DNA from: Mimachlamys varia
Lineage: Eukaryota > Mollusca > Bivalvia > Pectinida > Pectinidae
Reading direction: 5' to 3'
DNA: 64,000 nt
NCBI GenBank assembly: GCA_947623455.1
Contig: OX392532.1
Coordinates: forward strand, 53,261,058-53,325,057
Positions 15,901-25,900 of this stretch are shown here, piece after piece (position 1 is the first letter of the stretch; each line of letters begins with the position of its first letter). Position numbers and translations under genes: made by a program. The notes beneath the pieces are model-generated. The model saw only the letters and a list, made by a program, of their open reading frames with translations, was not told the DNA's origin and did no database searches.

Positions 15901-18900
15901 CCTGTATAATGTCATAATGTCCAGGGTATCGCCACTGTACCTGTATAATGTCGTAACGTCAAGGGTAGCACCACTGTACCTGTATACTGTCATAACGTCC
16001 AGGGTAGCACCACAATACCTGTATACTGTCGTACGTCCAGGGTAGCGCCACTGTTCATGTATACTGTCATAACATCCAGGGTAGCACCACTGTACCTGTA
16101 TACTGTCGTAACGTCCAGGGTAGCGCCACTGTACATGTATACTGTCATAACGTCCAGGGTAGCGCCACTGTACATGTATACTGTCATAACGTCCAGGGTA
16201 GCCCCACTGTACCTGTATACTGTCGTAACGTCCAGGGTAGCCCCACTGTACCTGTATACTGTCATAACGTCCAGGGTAGCGCCACTGTACCTGTATACTG
16301 TCATAACGTCCAGGGTAGCGCCACTGTACCTGTATACTGTCCTTACCTCAAGGGTAGCGCCACTGTACCTGTATACTGTCGTAACATCCAGGGTAGCTCG
16401 ACTGTACCTGTATACTGTCGTAACGTCCAGGGTAGCCCCACTGTACCTGTATACTGTCATAACATCCAGGGTAGCGCCACTGTACCTGTATACTGTCATA
16501 ACGTCCAGGGTAGCGCCACTGTACCTGTATACTGTCCTTACCTCAAGGGTAGCGCCACTGTACATGTATAATGTCGTAACGTCAAGGGTAGCGCCACTGT
16601 ACCTGTATACTGTCGTAACGTCCAGGTAGCGCCACTGTACCTGTATACTGTCATAACGTCTAGGGTAGCTCCACTGTACCTGTATACTGTCATAACGTCC
16701 TGGGTAGCGCCACTGTACATGTATACTGTCGTAACGTCCAGGGTAGCCCCACTGTACCTGTATACTGTCGTAACGTCCAGGGTAGCAACACTGTACCTGT
16801 ATACTGTCATAACGTCCAGGGTAGCCCCACTGTACCTGTATACTGTCGTAACGTCCAGGGTAGCAACACTGTACCTGTATACTGTCATAACGTCCAGGGT
16901 AGCGCCACTGTACCTGTATACTGTCATAACGTCTAGGGTAGCTCCACTGTACCTGTATACTGTCATAACGTCCTGGGTAGCGCCACTGTACATGTATACT
17001 GTCGTAACGTCTAGGGTAGCTCCACTGTACCTGTATACTGTCATAACGTCCAGGGTAGCCCCACTGTACCTGTATACTGTCATAACGTCCTGGGTAGCAC
17101 CACTGTACCTGTATACTGTCATAACGTCCAGGGTAGCACCACTGTACCTGTATACTGTTGTAACGTCCAGGGTAGCGCCACTGTACCTGTATACTGTCAT
17201 AACGTCCTGGGTAGCACCACTGTACCTGTATACTGTCATAACGTCCTGGGTAGCACCACTGTACCTGTATACTGTCATAACGTCCAGGGTAGCGCCACTG
17301 TACCTGTATACTGTTGTAACGTCCAGGGTAGCGCCACTGTACCTGTATACTGTCGTAACGTCCAGGTAGCACCACTGTACCTGTATACTGTCATAACGTC
17401 CAGGGTAACACCACTGTACCTGTATACTGTCATAACGTCCAGGGTAGCGCCACTGTACCTGTATAATGTCGTAACGTCCAGGGTGACACCATTGTACCTG
17501 TATAATGTCATAACGTCCAGGGTAGTGCTACTGTACCTGTATACTGTCATAACGTCCAGGGTAGCGCCACTGTACCTGTATACTGTCATAACGTCCAGGG
17601 TAACACCATTGTACCTGTATAATGTCATAACGTCCAGGGTAGCGCCACTGTACCTGTATACTGTCGTAACGTCCAGGGTAGCGCCCCTGTACCTGTATAA
17701 TGTCATAACATCCAGGGTAGCCCCACTGTACCTGTATAACTGTCATAACGTACAGGGTAGCATCACTGTACCTGTACACTGTCGTAACGTCCAGGGTAGC
17801 GCCACTGTACATGTATACTGTCGTAACGTCCAGGGTAGCGCCACTGTACCTGTATACTGTCATAACGTCCTGAGTAGCGTCATTGTACCTGTATACTGTC
17901 GTAACGTCCAGGGTAGCGCCCCTGTACCTGTATACTGTCATAATAATAGTTTATATATCACTACAGGTACCAGAAACATTGTGGAGAGTTGTCTAAGCAC
18001 GGGGGTAGAGAGGTAATGATAGTTTATATATCACTACAAGTACCAGAAACATTGTGGAGGGTTGTCTAAACACGGGGGTAGAGAGGTAATGATAGTTTAT
18101 ATATCACTACAGGTACCAGGAACATAGTTTAAGGTTGTCTAAACACGGGGATAGAGAGGTAATGATAGTTTATATATCACTACAAGTACCAGAAACATTG
18201 TGGAGGGTTGTCTAAACACGGGGGTAGAGAGGTAATGATAGTTTATATATCACTACAGGTACCAGATACATTGTGGAGGGTTGTCAAAACACGGGGGTAG
18301 AGAGGTAATGATAGTTTATATATCACTACAGGTACCAGAAACATTGTGGAGGGTTGTCAAAACACGGGGGTAGAGAGGTAATGATAGTTTATATATCACT
18401 ACAAGTACCAGAAACATTGTGGAGGGTTGTCTAAACACGGGGGTAGAGAGGTAATGATAGTTTATATATCACTACAGGTACCAGAAACATTGTGGAGGGT
18501 TGTCTAAACACGGGGGTAGAGAGGTAATGATAGTTTATATATCACTACAGGTACCAGGAACATAGTTTAAGGTTGTCTAAACACGGGGAAAGAGAGGTAA
18601 TGATAGTTTATATATCACTACAGGTACCAGGAACATAGTTTAAGGTTGTCTAAACACGGGGATAGAGAGGTAATGATAGTTTATATATCACTACAGGTAC
18701 CAGGAACATCATTGAAGGTTGTCTAAACACGGGGGCAGAGAGGTAATGACACTTTATATATCACTACAGGTACCAGGAACATCATTGAAGGTTGTCTCGA
18801 AACGGGGGTAGAGAGGTAATGATAGTTTATATATCACTACAGGTACCAAGAACATCATTGAAGGTTGTCTAAAAACGGGGGTAGAGAGGCTGATCTTCTG

Positions 18901-19931
18901 TAGCACTGTAGATGTGGTGGTGGGCTTCGACGACATTCGTGAAGGAAGGGAGATAACTACATGTGTACCGAAACAGTTTCTATTCCCTGGCTACCCTGCC
19001 ACAAAGTACGAAGCAGAATGTTTGGTGCTCAAAGCCAATGCACAGAAAAGTGCAAGTGGTAAATAAAATTCTTTACTGAAACAAGTCCAATCTTTAAAGT
19101 CTGTTGAAGGTTTAGTTAACTTCAACTTTACAACATATGCTTACTGATACCTCCCATCAATTGAACAATCTAGAAAGTAATTTACAATAACATTAACATT
19201 TACAATAACATTTACAATAACAATAACAATAAGGAGATAAAGTTTCTACATTTACTATTTAATACATCTGTTATTAAGAATAGCAAACTCTGACTTAGAT
19301 ATTGTATTACTTTTTGCCCCTCTAAATTAAGATTCCCATTATCTGAATGAAAACTACAGGATTGTTTTTCGTTAAAGGAAAGCCATTGTCAACCATGTCA
19401 CTACGAGCTAATGTTATGTACGGAGAAGAGGACCCGTTCTATGTCACCAGTGGTTTGCGGTCAGCCGCGTCAAACCGAGGTCGGCTCATCCAGGTTGGGA
19501 GTGGTCGGTCTAAGTTTCAGCAGGTTTACGTAGGAAACACAGCCTGGGCATTTGTTTGTGCTGACCGTGCCTTGAGACTAAACCACAACTTGGGCGGAGA
19601 GGTGTTTTACGTACCCGACAACACTCCAGTACGAAATTCGTTCCTGTTTATGCAGCCCTATCTGGAGAGTCGTAGCTACCGCCTGTCGCGGTATCAACTG
19701 CCAAGTGGTCTAGTCTACTATAGTCTGTACCTGATGGAGCTAGTGTTACACCTCCTGGCCCCTCTCATCAGGATCAACCTCCCCACGGCCTCCTGTAGTG
19801 TACGCTACATCAACATGGACCTGTATTTTAATGGCAGCAAGGGGAGACAACTCCTAGACTACCATCCCTTGTACAGTCCACAGGAGGCCGAGAAACGCTC
19901 TCTTAAATACTACAGACATGTAAAATTATAG
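6747..19931 (+). CDS. HSD3B-like: 3-beta-hydroxysteroid dehydrogenase/isomerase-like protein (4 coding exons)
   Basis: Coding exons 6747-6912, 14083-14247, 18843-19058 and 19378-19931 join in frame (all phase 1) to give 366 residues, the usual length of the 3-beta-HSD family. This family oxidises 3-beta-hydroxy steroids with NAD+ and often isomerises the delta-5 double bond, on ER or mitochondrial membranes. The Rossmann motif TGGAGFLG is at residues 19-26, IHVAGLV follows in exon 2, and NVQGTKNIIEGC spans the exon 2/3 junction. CSTVDVV (about 130-136) occupies the catalytic Ser/Thr position, and the YxxxK pair is YPATK at 161-165. VYVGNTAWAF lies near 233-242, and a hydrophobic membrane segment covers about 294-313, as in family members. 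ATG 6747 was chosen because it puts the Rossmann motif at the usual distance from the N-terminus. The exact paralogue (HSD3B1/2, HSD3B7 or SDR42E type) cannot be settled by eye. Confidence 0.92.
7097..12412. repeat. 62-bp minisatellite filling HSD3B-like intron 1
   Basis: About 85 units of 61-62 bp are built on GTTCTACACTCGGTATACAG, GTGGCCGTTAGTGTCGGGTA and TTTACTACATTATACAGAGT. Variant positions (TACTAC/TACAAC/TATAC, CCG/CGG/TTG, GGCC/GGTC) recur in runs, so block duplications occurred. No exon-derived part was recognised in this unit, unlike the 53-bp array downstream. The last units (11820-12410) are the most diverged. Confidence 0.96.
12540..13307. mobile_element. MITE-like insertion with terminal inverted repeats
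   Basis: The left end TATACGGGGAAATTTACG is matched in reverse by the right end AAATTTCCCGGTATA. Subterminal GGGCGAAAAT/ATTTTCGCC-type motifs recur near both ends. The element is about 770 bp, has no long open frame, and splits the 53-bp array of intron 1: one diverged unit (about 12488-12540) lies before it and the rest after it. A non-autonomous DNA transposon is the best reading. Confidence 0.7.
13308..14082 (+). repeat. 53-bp array containing the exon 2 acceptor
   Basis: About 14 units each read GTCACAGAGAACCC, then ATTACCATGACAACCAACAT, then a tail ending in TTGCTATAG. GTCACAGAGAACCC is identical to the first 14 nt of exon 2, and TTGCTATAG is its 3' splice site. Each unit therefore carries a decoy acceptor and exon start. 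The last unit runs into the true exon at 14083. Confidence 0.93.
14083..14247 (+). CDS. HSD3B-like: HSD3B-like exon 2, first copy
   Basis: This 165-nt exon begins after TTGCTATAG (14074-14082) and ends before GTAGTG (14248). It is phase 1 on both sides and encodes residues 57-110 plus two split glycine codons, including VTTVIHVAGLVSYG. The 53-bp repeats upstream copy its acceptor and first 14 nt. The 39-bp repeats downstream copy its last 10 nt and its donor. A second copy with the same length and reading frame lies at 15566-15730. Confidence 0.92.
14248..15400 (+). repeat. 39-bp array carrying the exon 2 donor (first block)
   Basis: About 29 units read GTAGCGCCACTGTACCTGTA, then TACTGTCAT, then AACGTCCAGG. 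The last ten bases equal the 3' end of exon 2 and the first bases its donor, so each unit has a decoy 5' splice site. The unit length is a multiple of three, which keeps long open frames on both strands (for example 14776-15417 on -). These frames are not taken as genes. Confidence 0.94.
15401..15565 (+). repeat. Second block of the 53-bp acceptor array
   Basis: About three 53-bp units repeat 13918-14082 almost exactly, 1483 bp later. The junction with the 39-bp array near 15400 is abrupt (CTGTATA-ATGTTGCTATAG). This marks the breakpoint of the segmental duplication that copied exon 2. Confidence 0.92.
15566..15730 (+). CDS. HSD3B-like: HSD3B-like exon 2, second (duplicate) copy
   Basis: This is a second 165-nt copy of exon 2 exactly 1483 bp after the first, with acceptor TTGCTATAG and donor GTAACG. 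I see only two substitutions inside the exon: AAA to AAG (both Lys) near its start and CAG to CAA (both Gln) near its end. Both ends are phase 1, so either copy, or both together (adding 55 residues), would keep the frame. Its donor (AAG|GTAACG) is at least as good as that of copy 1 (AGG|GTAGTG). Which copy is spliced cannot be told from DNA. Including both would duplicate part of the Rossmann fold, so alternative use of one copy is more plausible. Confidence 0.85.
15731..17943 (+). repeat. 39-bp array carrying the exon 2 donor (second block)
   Basis: About 57 units of the same 39-bp repeat follow the duplicate exon 2. Variants include CATAACGTCC/CGTAACGTCC, CTGGGTAG and TCAAGGGTAG. The first unit begins at the GTAACG donor of the exon. 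An open frame of 461 codons on the - strand (15990-17375) is a by-product of the 39-bp period. Confidence 0.94.
17944..18842 (+). repeat. 73-bp array of acceptor plus 46 nt of exon 3 (12 copies)
   Basis: Twelve units at an exact 73-bp spacing (17967 to 18843 is 12 x 73) each contain the acceptor ACTACAG, 46 nt homologous to the start of exon 3 (GTACCAGAAACATTG...GTAGAGAG), then GTAATGATAGTTTATATATC. Each copy has an acceptor on its left and a GTAATG donor on its right, so each is a ready-made 46-nt mini-exon. Some copies have AACATAGTTTAAGG, with in-frame stops. Copies nearest the real exon (18700-18842) are most like it (AACATCATTGAAGG). Confidence 0.95.
18843..19058 (+). CDS. HSD3B-like: HSD3B-like exon 3 (catalytic exon)
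   Basis: This 216-nt exon runs from after ACTACAG (ends 18842) to the donor GTAAAT (19059), phase 1 at both ends. It encodes TKNIIEGCLKTGVERLIF, the CSTVDVV segment and the YPATK catalytic pair. It is the thirteenth and only complete member of a 73-bp series: at the point where the twelve upstream copies switch to GTAATG after 46 nt, this copy continues into the rest of the exon. Confidence 0.93.
19378..19931 (+). CDS. HSD3B-like: HSD3B-like terminal coding exon
   Basis: The acceptor GTTAAAG ends at 19377 and the stop codon TAG is at 19929-19931. The exon encodes residues 184-366: SLRANVMYGEEDPF, VYVGNTAWAF, a hydrophobic helix LVYYSLYLMELVLHLLAPLI (294-313) and the C-terminal YHPLYSPQEAEKRSLKYY. 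The last 55 nt of the coding region are the founder of the 55-bp array that follows the stop. The upstream intron (19059-19377) is only 319 bp and free of repeats. Confidence 0.93.
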
Positions 19932-21056
19932 TCCACAGGAGGCCTAGAAACGCTCTCTTAAATACTACAGACATGTAAAATTATAGTCCACAGGAGGCCG
20001 AGAAACGCTCTCTTAAATACTACAGACATGTGAAATTATAGTCCACAGGAGGCCGGGAAACAGTCTCTAGAGTACTATAGATATGTGAAATTATAGTCCA
20101 CAGGAGGTCGGGAAACGGTCTCTAGAGTACTATAGATATGTGAAATTATAGTCCACAGGGGGCCGGGAAACGGTCTCTATAGTACTATAGATATGTGAAA
20201 TTATAGTCCACAGGAGGCCGGGAAACGGTTTCTAGAGTACTAAAGATATGTGAAATTATAGTCCACAGGGGGCCGGGAAACGGTCTCTAGAGTACTATAG
20301 ATATGTGAAACTATAGTCCACAGGAGGCCGGGAAACGGTCTCTAGAGTACTATAGATATGTGAAATTATAGTCCACAGGGGGCCGGGAAACGTTCTCTAG
20401 AGTACTATAGATATGTGAAATTATAGTCCACAGGAGGCCGGGAAACGTTCTCTAGAGTACTATAGATATGTGAAATTATAGTCCACAGGAGGCCGGGAAA
20501 CGTTCTCTAGAGTACTATAGATATGTGAAATTATAGTCCACAGGGGGCCGGGAAACGGTCTCTAGAGTACTATAGATATGTGAAATTATAGCCCACAGGA
20601 GGCCGGGAAACGGTCTCTAGAGTACTATAGATATGTGAAACTATAGTCCACAGGAGGCCGGGAAACGTTCTCTAGAGTACTATAGATATGTGAAATTATA
20701 GTCCACAGGAGGCGAGGAAACGGTCTCTAGAGTACTACAGATATGTGAAATTATAGTCCACAGGAGGCCGGGAAACGTTCTCTAGAGTACTATAGATATG
20801 TGAAATTATAGTCCACAGGAGGCCGGGAAACGTTCTCTAGAGTACTATAGATATGTGAAATTATAGTCCACAGGGGGCCGGGAAACGGTCTCTAGAGTAC
20901 TATAGATATGTGAAATTATAGCCCACAGGAGGCCGGGAAACGGTCTCTAGAGTACTATAGATATGTGAAATTATAGTCCACAGGAGGCGAGGAAACGGTC
21001 TCTAGAGTACTACAGATATGTGAAATTATAGTCCACAGGAGGCTGGGTAACAGTCT
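19876..21056 (+). repeat. 55-bp array derived from the 3' coding end and stop codon
   Basis: About 21 units start inside the last exon (GTCCACAGGAGGCCGAGAAA at 19876) and continue beyond the stop at 19931. The first two post-stop units are nearly identical to the coding copy. Later ones share derived changes (GGGAAACGGTCTCTAGAGTA). The array lies in the 3' UTR or just beyond. No AATAAA was recognised close by. Confidence 0.95.
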
Positions 21057-21204
21057 CTATCTAAGAGGTAGACTACATTTGGTCTTCAGTCATTCAGGAC
21101 ACTAAGCTGTCGAGTCCATGTTACATTTGATGTAAGGTCACCATGTAGATGTGGATAGTGGGTTAAAGATCAATGGAAACCAAAGAATGAAGAGACTATT
21201 TTTT

Positions 21205-21875
21205 CTTATAGCTGTATATATCATATTGATGTGATTCTAATAGCTGTATATTTTCTATTGATATGATTCTAATAGCTGTATATATTATATTGATATTATT
21301 CTAATAGCTGTATATATTACATTGATATGATTCTAATAGCTATATATTATATTGATATGATTCTAATAGCTGTATATATTACATTGATATGATTCTAATA
21401 GCTGTATATATTATATTGATATTATTCTAATAGCTGTATATATTACATTGATATGATTCTAATAGCTATATATTATATTGATATGATTCTAATAGCTGTA
21501 TATATTATATTGATATATGATTCTAATAGCTGTATATATTATATTGATATGATTCTAATAGCTGTATATATATATTATATTGATATGATTCTAATAGCTA
21601 TGTATATTATATTGATATGATTCTAATAGCTATATGTACATGTATACCGTATATATATTATATTGATATATGATTCTAATAGCTGTATATATTATATTGA
21701 TATGATTCTAATAGCTGTATATATATATTATATTGATATGATTCTAATAGCTGTGTATATTATATTGATATGATTCTAATAGCTATATGTATACCGTATA
21801 TATATTTTATTGATATGATTAGAGTGGGAGAGAAGCTAGAGTTCAGTAGCTGTATATATTATATTGATAAGATTA
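21205..21875. repeat. 32-bp AT-rich minisatellite
   Basis: About 20 units read GATTCTAATAGCTGTATATA then TTATATTGATAT, with small length changes in the TA tract. Near 21625 and 21780 two units share an unusual TATATGTATACCGTATATAT variant. It lies between the HSD3B-like 3' end and the last recognised STN1 exon. Confidence 0.93.
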
Positions 21876-22885
21876 TGTTTCTAATAGCTGGTCCTTAATT
21901 GGGCCCCTATAGTTATACTTCACAAACTTGAAGCAAATTGTCACAGGGATGCTACATGTACATTATTGTACCTGCCCAGTTTAGTTGAAATCTATCCACT
22001 TGTTCTTGAGAAGATGACATTCAAAGATTTTTATATGTGGTCCCCTTTTGCTCCCTTCTTGGCCCCGGAGGGACATACAGTGTAACCACTTTGTCCCACA
22101 TAACCTTGGATCTCCTTCATTTGGGTATACTTTCTAGCAAACTTGGTTGAATTTGGTCAAAGTTGGATATTTGAACCTGAAGGGGTTCTCATGGGGATGC
22201 TTTCTGCCAAGTTTGGTTCAAATCCATCAAGTGCTACTTGAGAAGAAGTTGAATGTGAAAAGTAAACGAAGCATAACGCATGAGAGAATACCTTATTCCC
22301 TGTTTATAAGATCAGTACATGTATTTCTAACGGATGTGATTGATTTGTCAGTGTAATAGTAAAGTACATTGGTCGCTGGTAATTCGTAATACATATCTGT
22401 TTTATTCACAGATGTAGATTTTTTATGTAACTTGCTATTACAAGTGTTACGCAAATGTGTATGATAGCGGTAGATGATTGTGACTGAGTTATACAGTATT
22501 TTATTTAGTAATGATTATATAGTGTAGCGTGATGTTACCAGATGCGTAAATCTGTAACGTTAACGTTAGGATTAACCCTTCTATTTGTGGTAGAATAGGT
22601 CGATATTTTTTGTTATTAATTGATGTTTTAGGGTTTTGCGACCAGGGAATAAAAGACATTTAGTCCAACAAGGTTGTTGATTATTATTGAAAGAGCTCGT
22701 ACGCAAGCCACGACCAGCTACACCACCAAAAATCAATCTGACCAAACAGCAAAAGAAAATATTAAACACTTTTTATAAATTGTGTCATGAACCTGTCGTG
22801 AAAATTATGTTTCAAGTCAGCTAAGGGAAAAGTCAGATTGTAATACTGATAACAACAACCATGACAAATATAAGCTTACACCAAC
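21876..22885. other. Region between the two convergent genes, no exon recognised
   Basis: The part 21890-22270 (TGGTCCTTAATTGGGCCCCT, AGTTTGGTTCAAATCCATCA and similar phrases) has the style of a dispersed bivalve repeat and holds no convincing protein. I searched the - strand of 22300-22885 for the STN1 winged-helix motifs and saw none. Open frames of 60-70 codons here lack family resemblance. Confidence 0.5.
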
Positions 22886-22990
22886 CTTTGAGTCAATTTC
22901 CCTCAGTAGACAGTCTAGCGTGATCTCCCTTGTCTGATTCTCCTGGAAGTAATCCGTCATGGTTTTCTTTGCTTGAAAAATCAGGCTTTC
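22886..22990 (-). CDS. STN1: STN1 exon 7 (linker helix)
   Basis: A 105-nt exon in phase 0 has the acceptor GTGAATACAG behind a T-rich tract and the donor GTTGGT. It encodes ESLIFQAKKTMTDYFQENQ and then TREITLDCLLREIDSK, which fits the helical linker between the OB fold and the winged helices (family NRVQSFYQQELEMVESLL). If the donor is not used, the frame continues 22 codons to a TGA at 22819-22817. That would give a short 322-residue protein without winged helices. Confidence 0.8.
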
Positions 22991-25900
22991 CTGTATTCAC
23001 GCACAAATGATAAAAAAAAATCAAATAATCACAGAGGGAAAACAAAATTAAGTTTCTTGCTTTAGAGAAACAATGGTCAATAATCATAAGACCATTTTCA
23101 GACTCAAAAACAGATTTTGTGCTTATGCCAAATTGATGAACAAAGGTTATTTAGTCAGTAATTAGGAAAAAAAATCAAGAGAATCAACATTTGATTGTGA
23201 TTTCAAAGTCAACATTTGATCATATTTTCAATGTTAACATTTGATCTTGTTTTCAATGTAAACATTTGATCATGTTTTAAATGCTAACATTTTATCATGT
23301 TTTCAATGCAAACATTTAATCGTTTTTTCAATATCAACATTTGAATGTGTTTTCAATTATTGTCTATAAACAAGAAGAAGTTTGCTGACCATTTCGATCG
23401 TATATACCCTTCTGAACTTGAAATAAAGGACACAACAGACTTTTCTACATCAGCTGCTTACCTCGATCTCTACTTAAACAATGACCAACAGTGAAAGCTT
23501 ACAACTAAGCTATATGATAAACGTGATGATTTCAATTTTGCGATCGTGAACTTTCTATTTCTTGAAAGTAACATCCCTGCTTCTCCAACCTATGGTGTTT
23601 GCATGTCGCAGGGCTTGTTCTAAATATCAAGATTTTCGTGATTGATGTCAACTGCTGACAATCAAACTAACAACACAAGGATTCGAGAGATGCAGGTTGA
23701 TCAGAACTATGGGCAAGTTTTATGGTCGCCATCTTTGTCTCATTAATAAAATATTCTTTTCCTTTAAGAGATAAGGAGATGGACGTTTTTGAGTATGTTC
23801 ATTAGTGTGTTTACTTGTTGTGATTGACAATGATATTCGGTTCTCATTTTGAGAACTTGATGTTTACTTGGATGTGACATAAATTTACATGGCTACATGG
23901 CTTCAATAAAGCAGAAGACGCTTACTCTTCCAAAACACCTGGTCTTATTCCCTTGTACTTTTACAAGGGTCTTCATGTATATCTTTCCTTTGTTCATATT
24001 TTGCCCCTGGTTTAATCAATTTTGAGTTTGGTTTATGATTTTGTAAACGTTTCGGTTTTCTCTTATTATTTTCAATGTCAATATTTGATCATGGTTTCAA
24101 TGTCAACATTTGATCATGGTTTCAATGTCAACATTTGATCGTGGTTTTAATGTCAACATTTGATCATGGTTTCAATGTAAACATTTGATCATGGTTTCAA
24201 TGTCAACATTTGATCGTGATTTCAATGTCAACATTTGATTGTGGTTTTAATGTCAACATTTGATCATGGTTTCAATGTAAACATTTGATCATGGTTTCAA
24301 TGTCAACATTTGAACATTGTTTCAATGTAAACATTTGATCGTGATTTCACTATCAACATTTGATCATGGTTTCAATGTCAACATTTGATCATAATTTCAA
24401 TGTCAACATTTGATCATGGTTTTAATGTCAACATTTGATCATGGTTTCAATGTCAACATTTGATCATAATTTCAAAGTCATCATTTGATCTTGATTCCAA
24501 TAGCAATATTTAATCATGTTTTAAATTTAAACATTTGATGATGTTTACAATGTTAACATTTGATTGTCCTACATAATTAAAACAAGTTCTAAGAAAATTT
24601 GTTTGAGCACAGAAACCATGAACCTGAGAAGGGTCACATGAATACAGACTTAGGTAAACATTACTGCTCTGTCCTCATTATTGACTCCTCTATACTCATT
24701 GTTGACTAATCTATACTCATTATTGACTCATCTATACTCATTATTGACTCCTCTGTCCTCATTATTGACTCCTCTGTACTCACTATTGACTCCTCTATAC
24801 TCACTATTGACTCCTCTATACTCATTATTGACTCCTCTGTACTCACTATTGACTGCTCTGTCCTCAGTATTGACTCCTCTATACTCACTATTGACTCCTC
24901 TTACTCACTATTGACTCCTCTATACTCATTATTGACTCCTCTATACTCACTATTGACTCCTCTATACTCATTATTGACTCCTCTATACTCACTATTGACT
25001 CCTCTATACTCACTATTGACTCATCTATACTCACTATTGACTCCTCTATACTCATTATTGACTCCTCTATACTCGTTATTGACTCCTCTATACTCGTTAT
25101 TGACTCCTCTATACTCGTTATTGACTCCTCTGTCCTCACTATTGACTCCTCTATACTCATTATTGACTCCTCTATACTCATTATTGACTCCTCTGTCCTC
25201 ATTATTGACTCCTCTGTCCTCATTATTGACTCCTCTGTCCTCATTATTGACTCCTCTATACTCATTTTTGACTCCTCTATACTCGTTATTGACTCCTCTA
25301 TACTCACTATTGACTCCTCTGTCCTCATTATTGACTCCTCTATACTCATTATTGACTCCTCTGTCCTCATTATTGACTCCTCTGTCCTCATTATTGACTC
25401 ATCTATACTCACTATTGACTCCTCTATACTCATTATTGACTCCTCTATACTCACTATTGACTCCTCTGTCCTCATTATTGACTCCTCTGTCCTCATTATT
25501 GACTCCTCTATACTCACTATTGACTCCTCTGTCCTCATTATTGACTCCTCTATACTCACTATTGACTCCTCTGTCCTCATTATTGACTCCTCTATACTCA
25601 TTATTGACTCCTCTGTCCTCATTATTGACTCCTCTGTCCTCATTATTGACTCATCTATACTCACTATTGACTCCTCTATACTCATTATTGACTCCTCTAT
25701 ACTCACTATTGACTCCTCTGTCCTCATTATTGACTCCTCTGTCCTCATTATTGACTCCTCTATACTCACTATTGACTCCTCTGTCCTCATTATTGACTCC
25801 TCTGTCCTCATTATTGACTCATCTATACTCACTATTGACTCCTCTATACTCATTATTGACTCCTCTATACTCACTATTGACTCCTCTGTCCTCATTATTG

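Noticed and set aside
15990..17375. 461-codon frame on the - strand
   Set aside because: It is a by-product of the 39-bp donor-containing array, antisense to the HSD3B-like gene.
17967..18012. First 46-nt copy as the authentic HSD3B-like exon 3
   Set aside because: It splices out of frame to the later exon. Only the copy at 18843 continues into the catalytic part without an intron, and it joins exon 2 in phase 1.
22147..22356. 69-codon + strand frame
   Set aside because: It lies in a dispersed-repeat-like stretch, has no family resemblance, and shows no splice or promoter signs.
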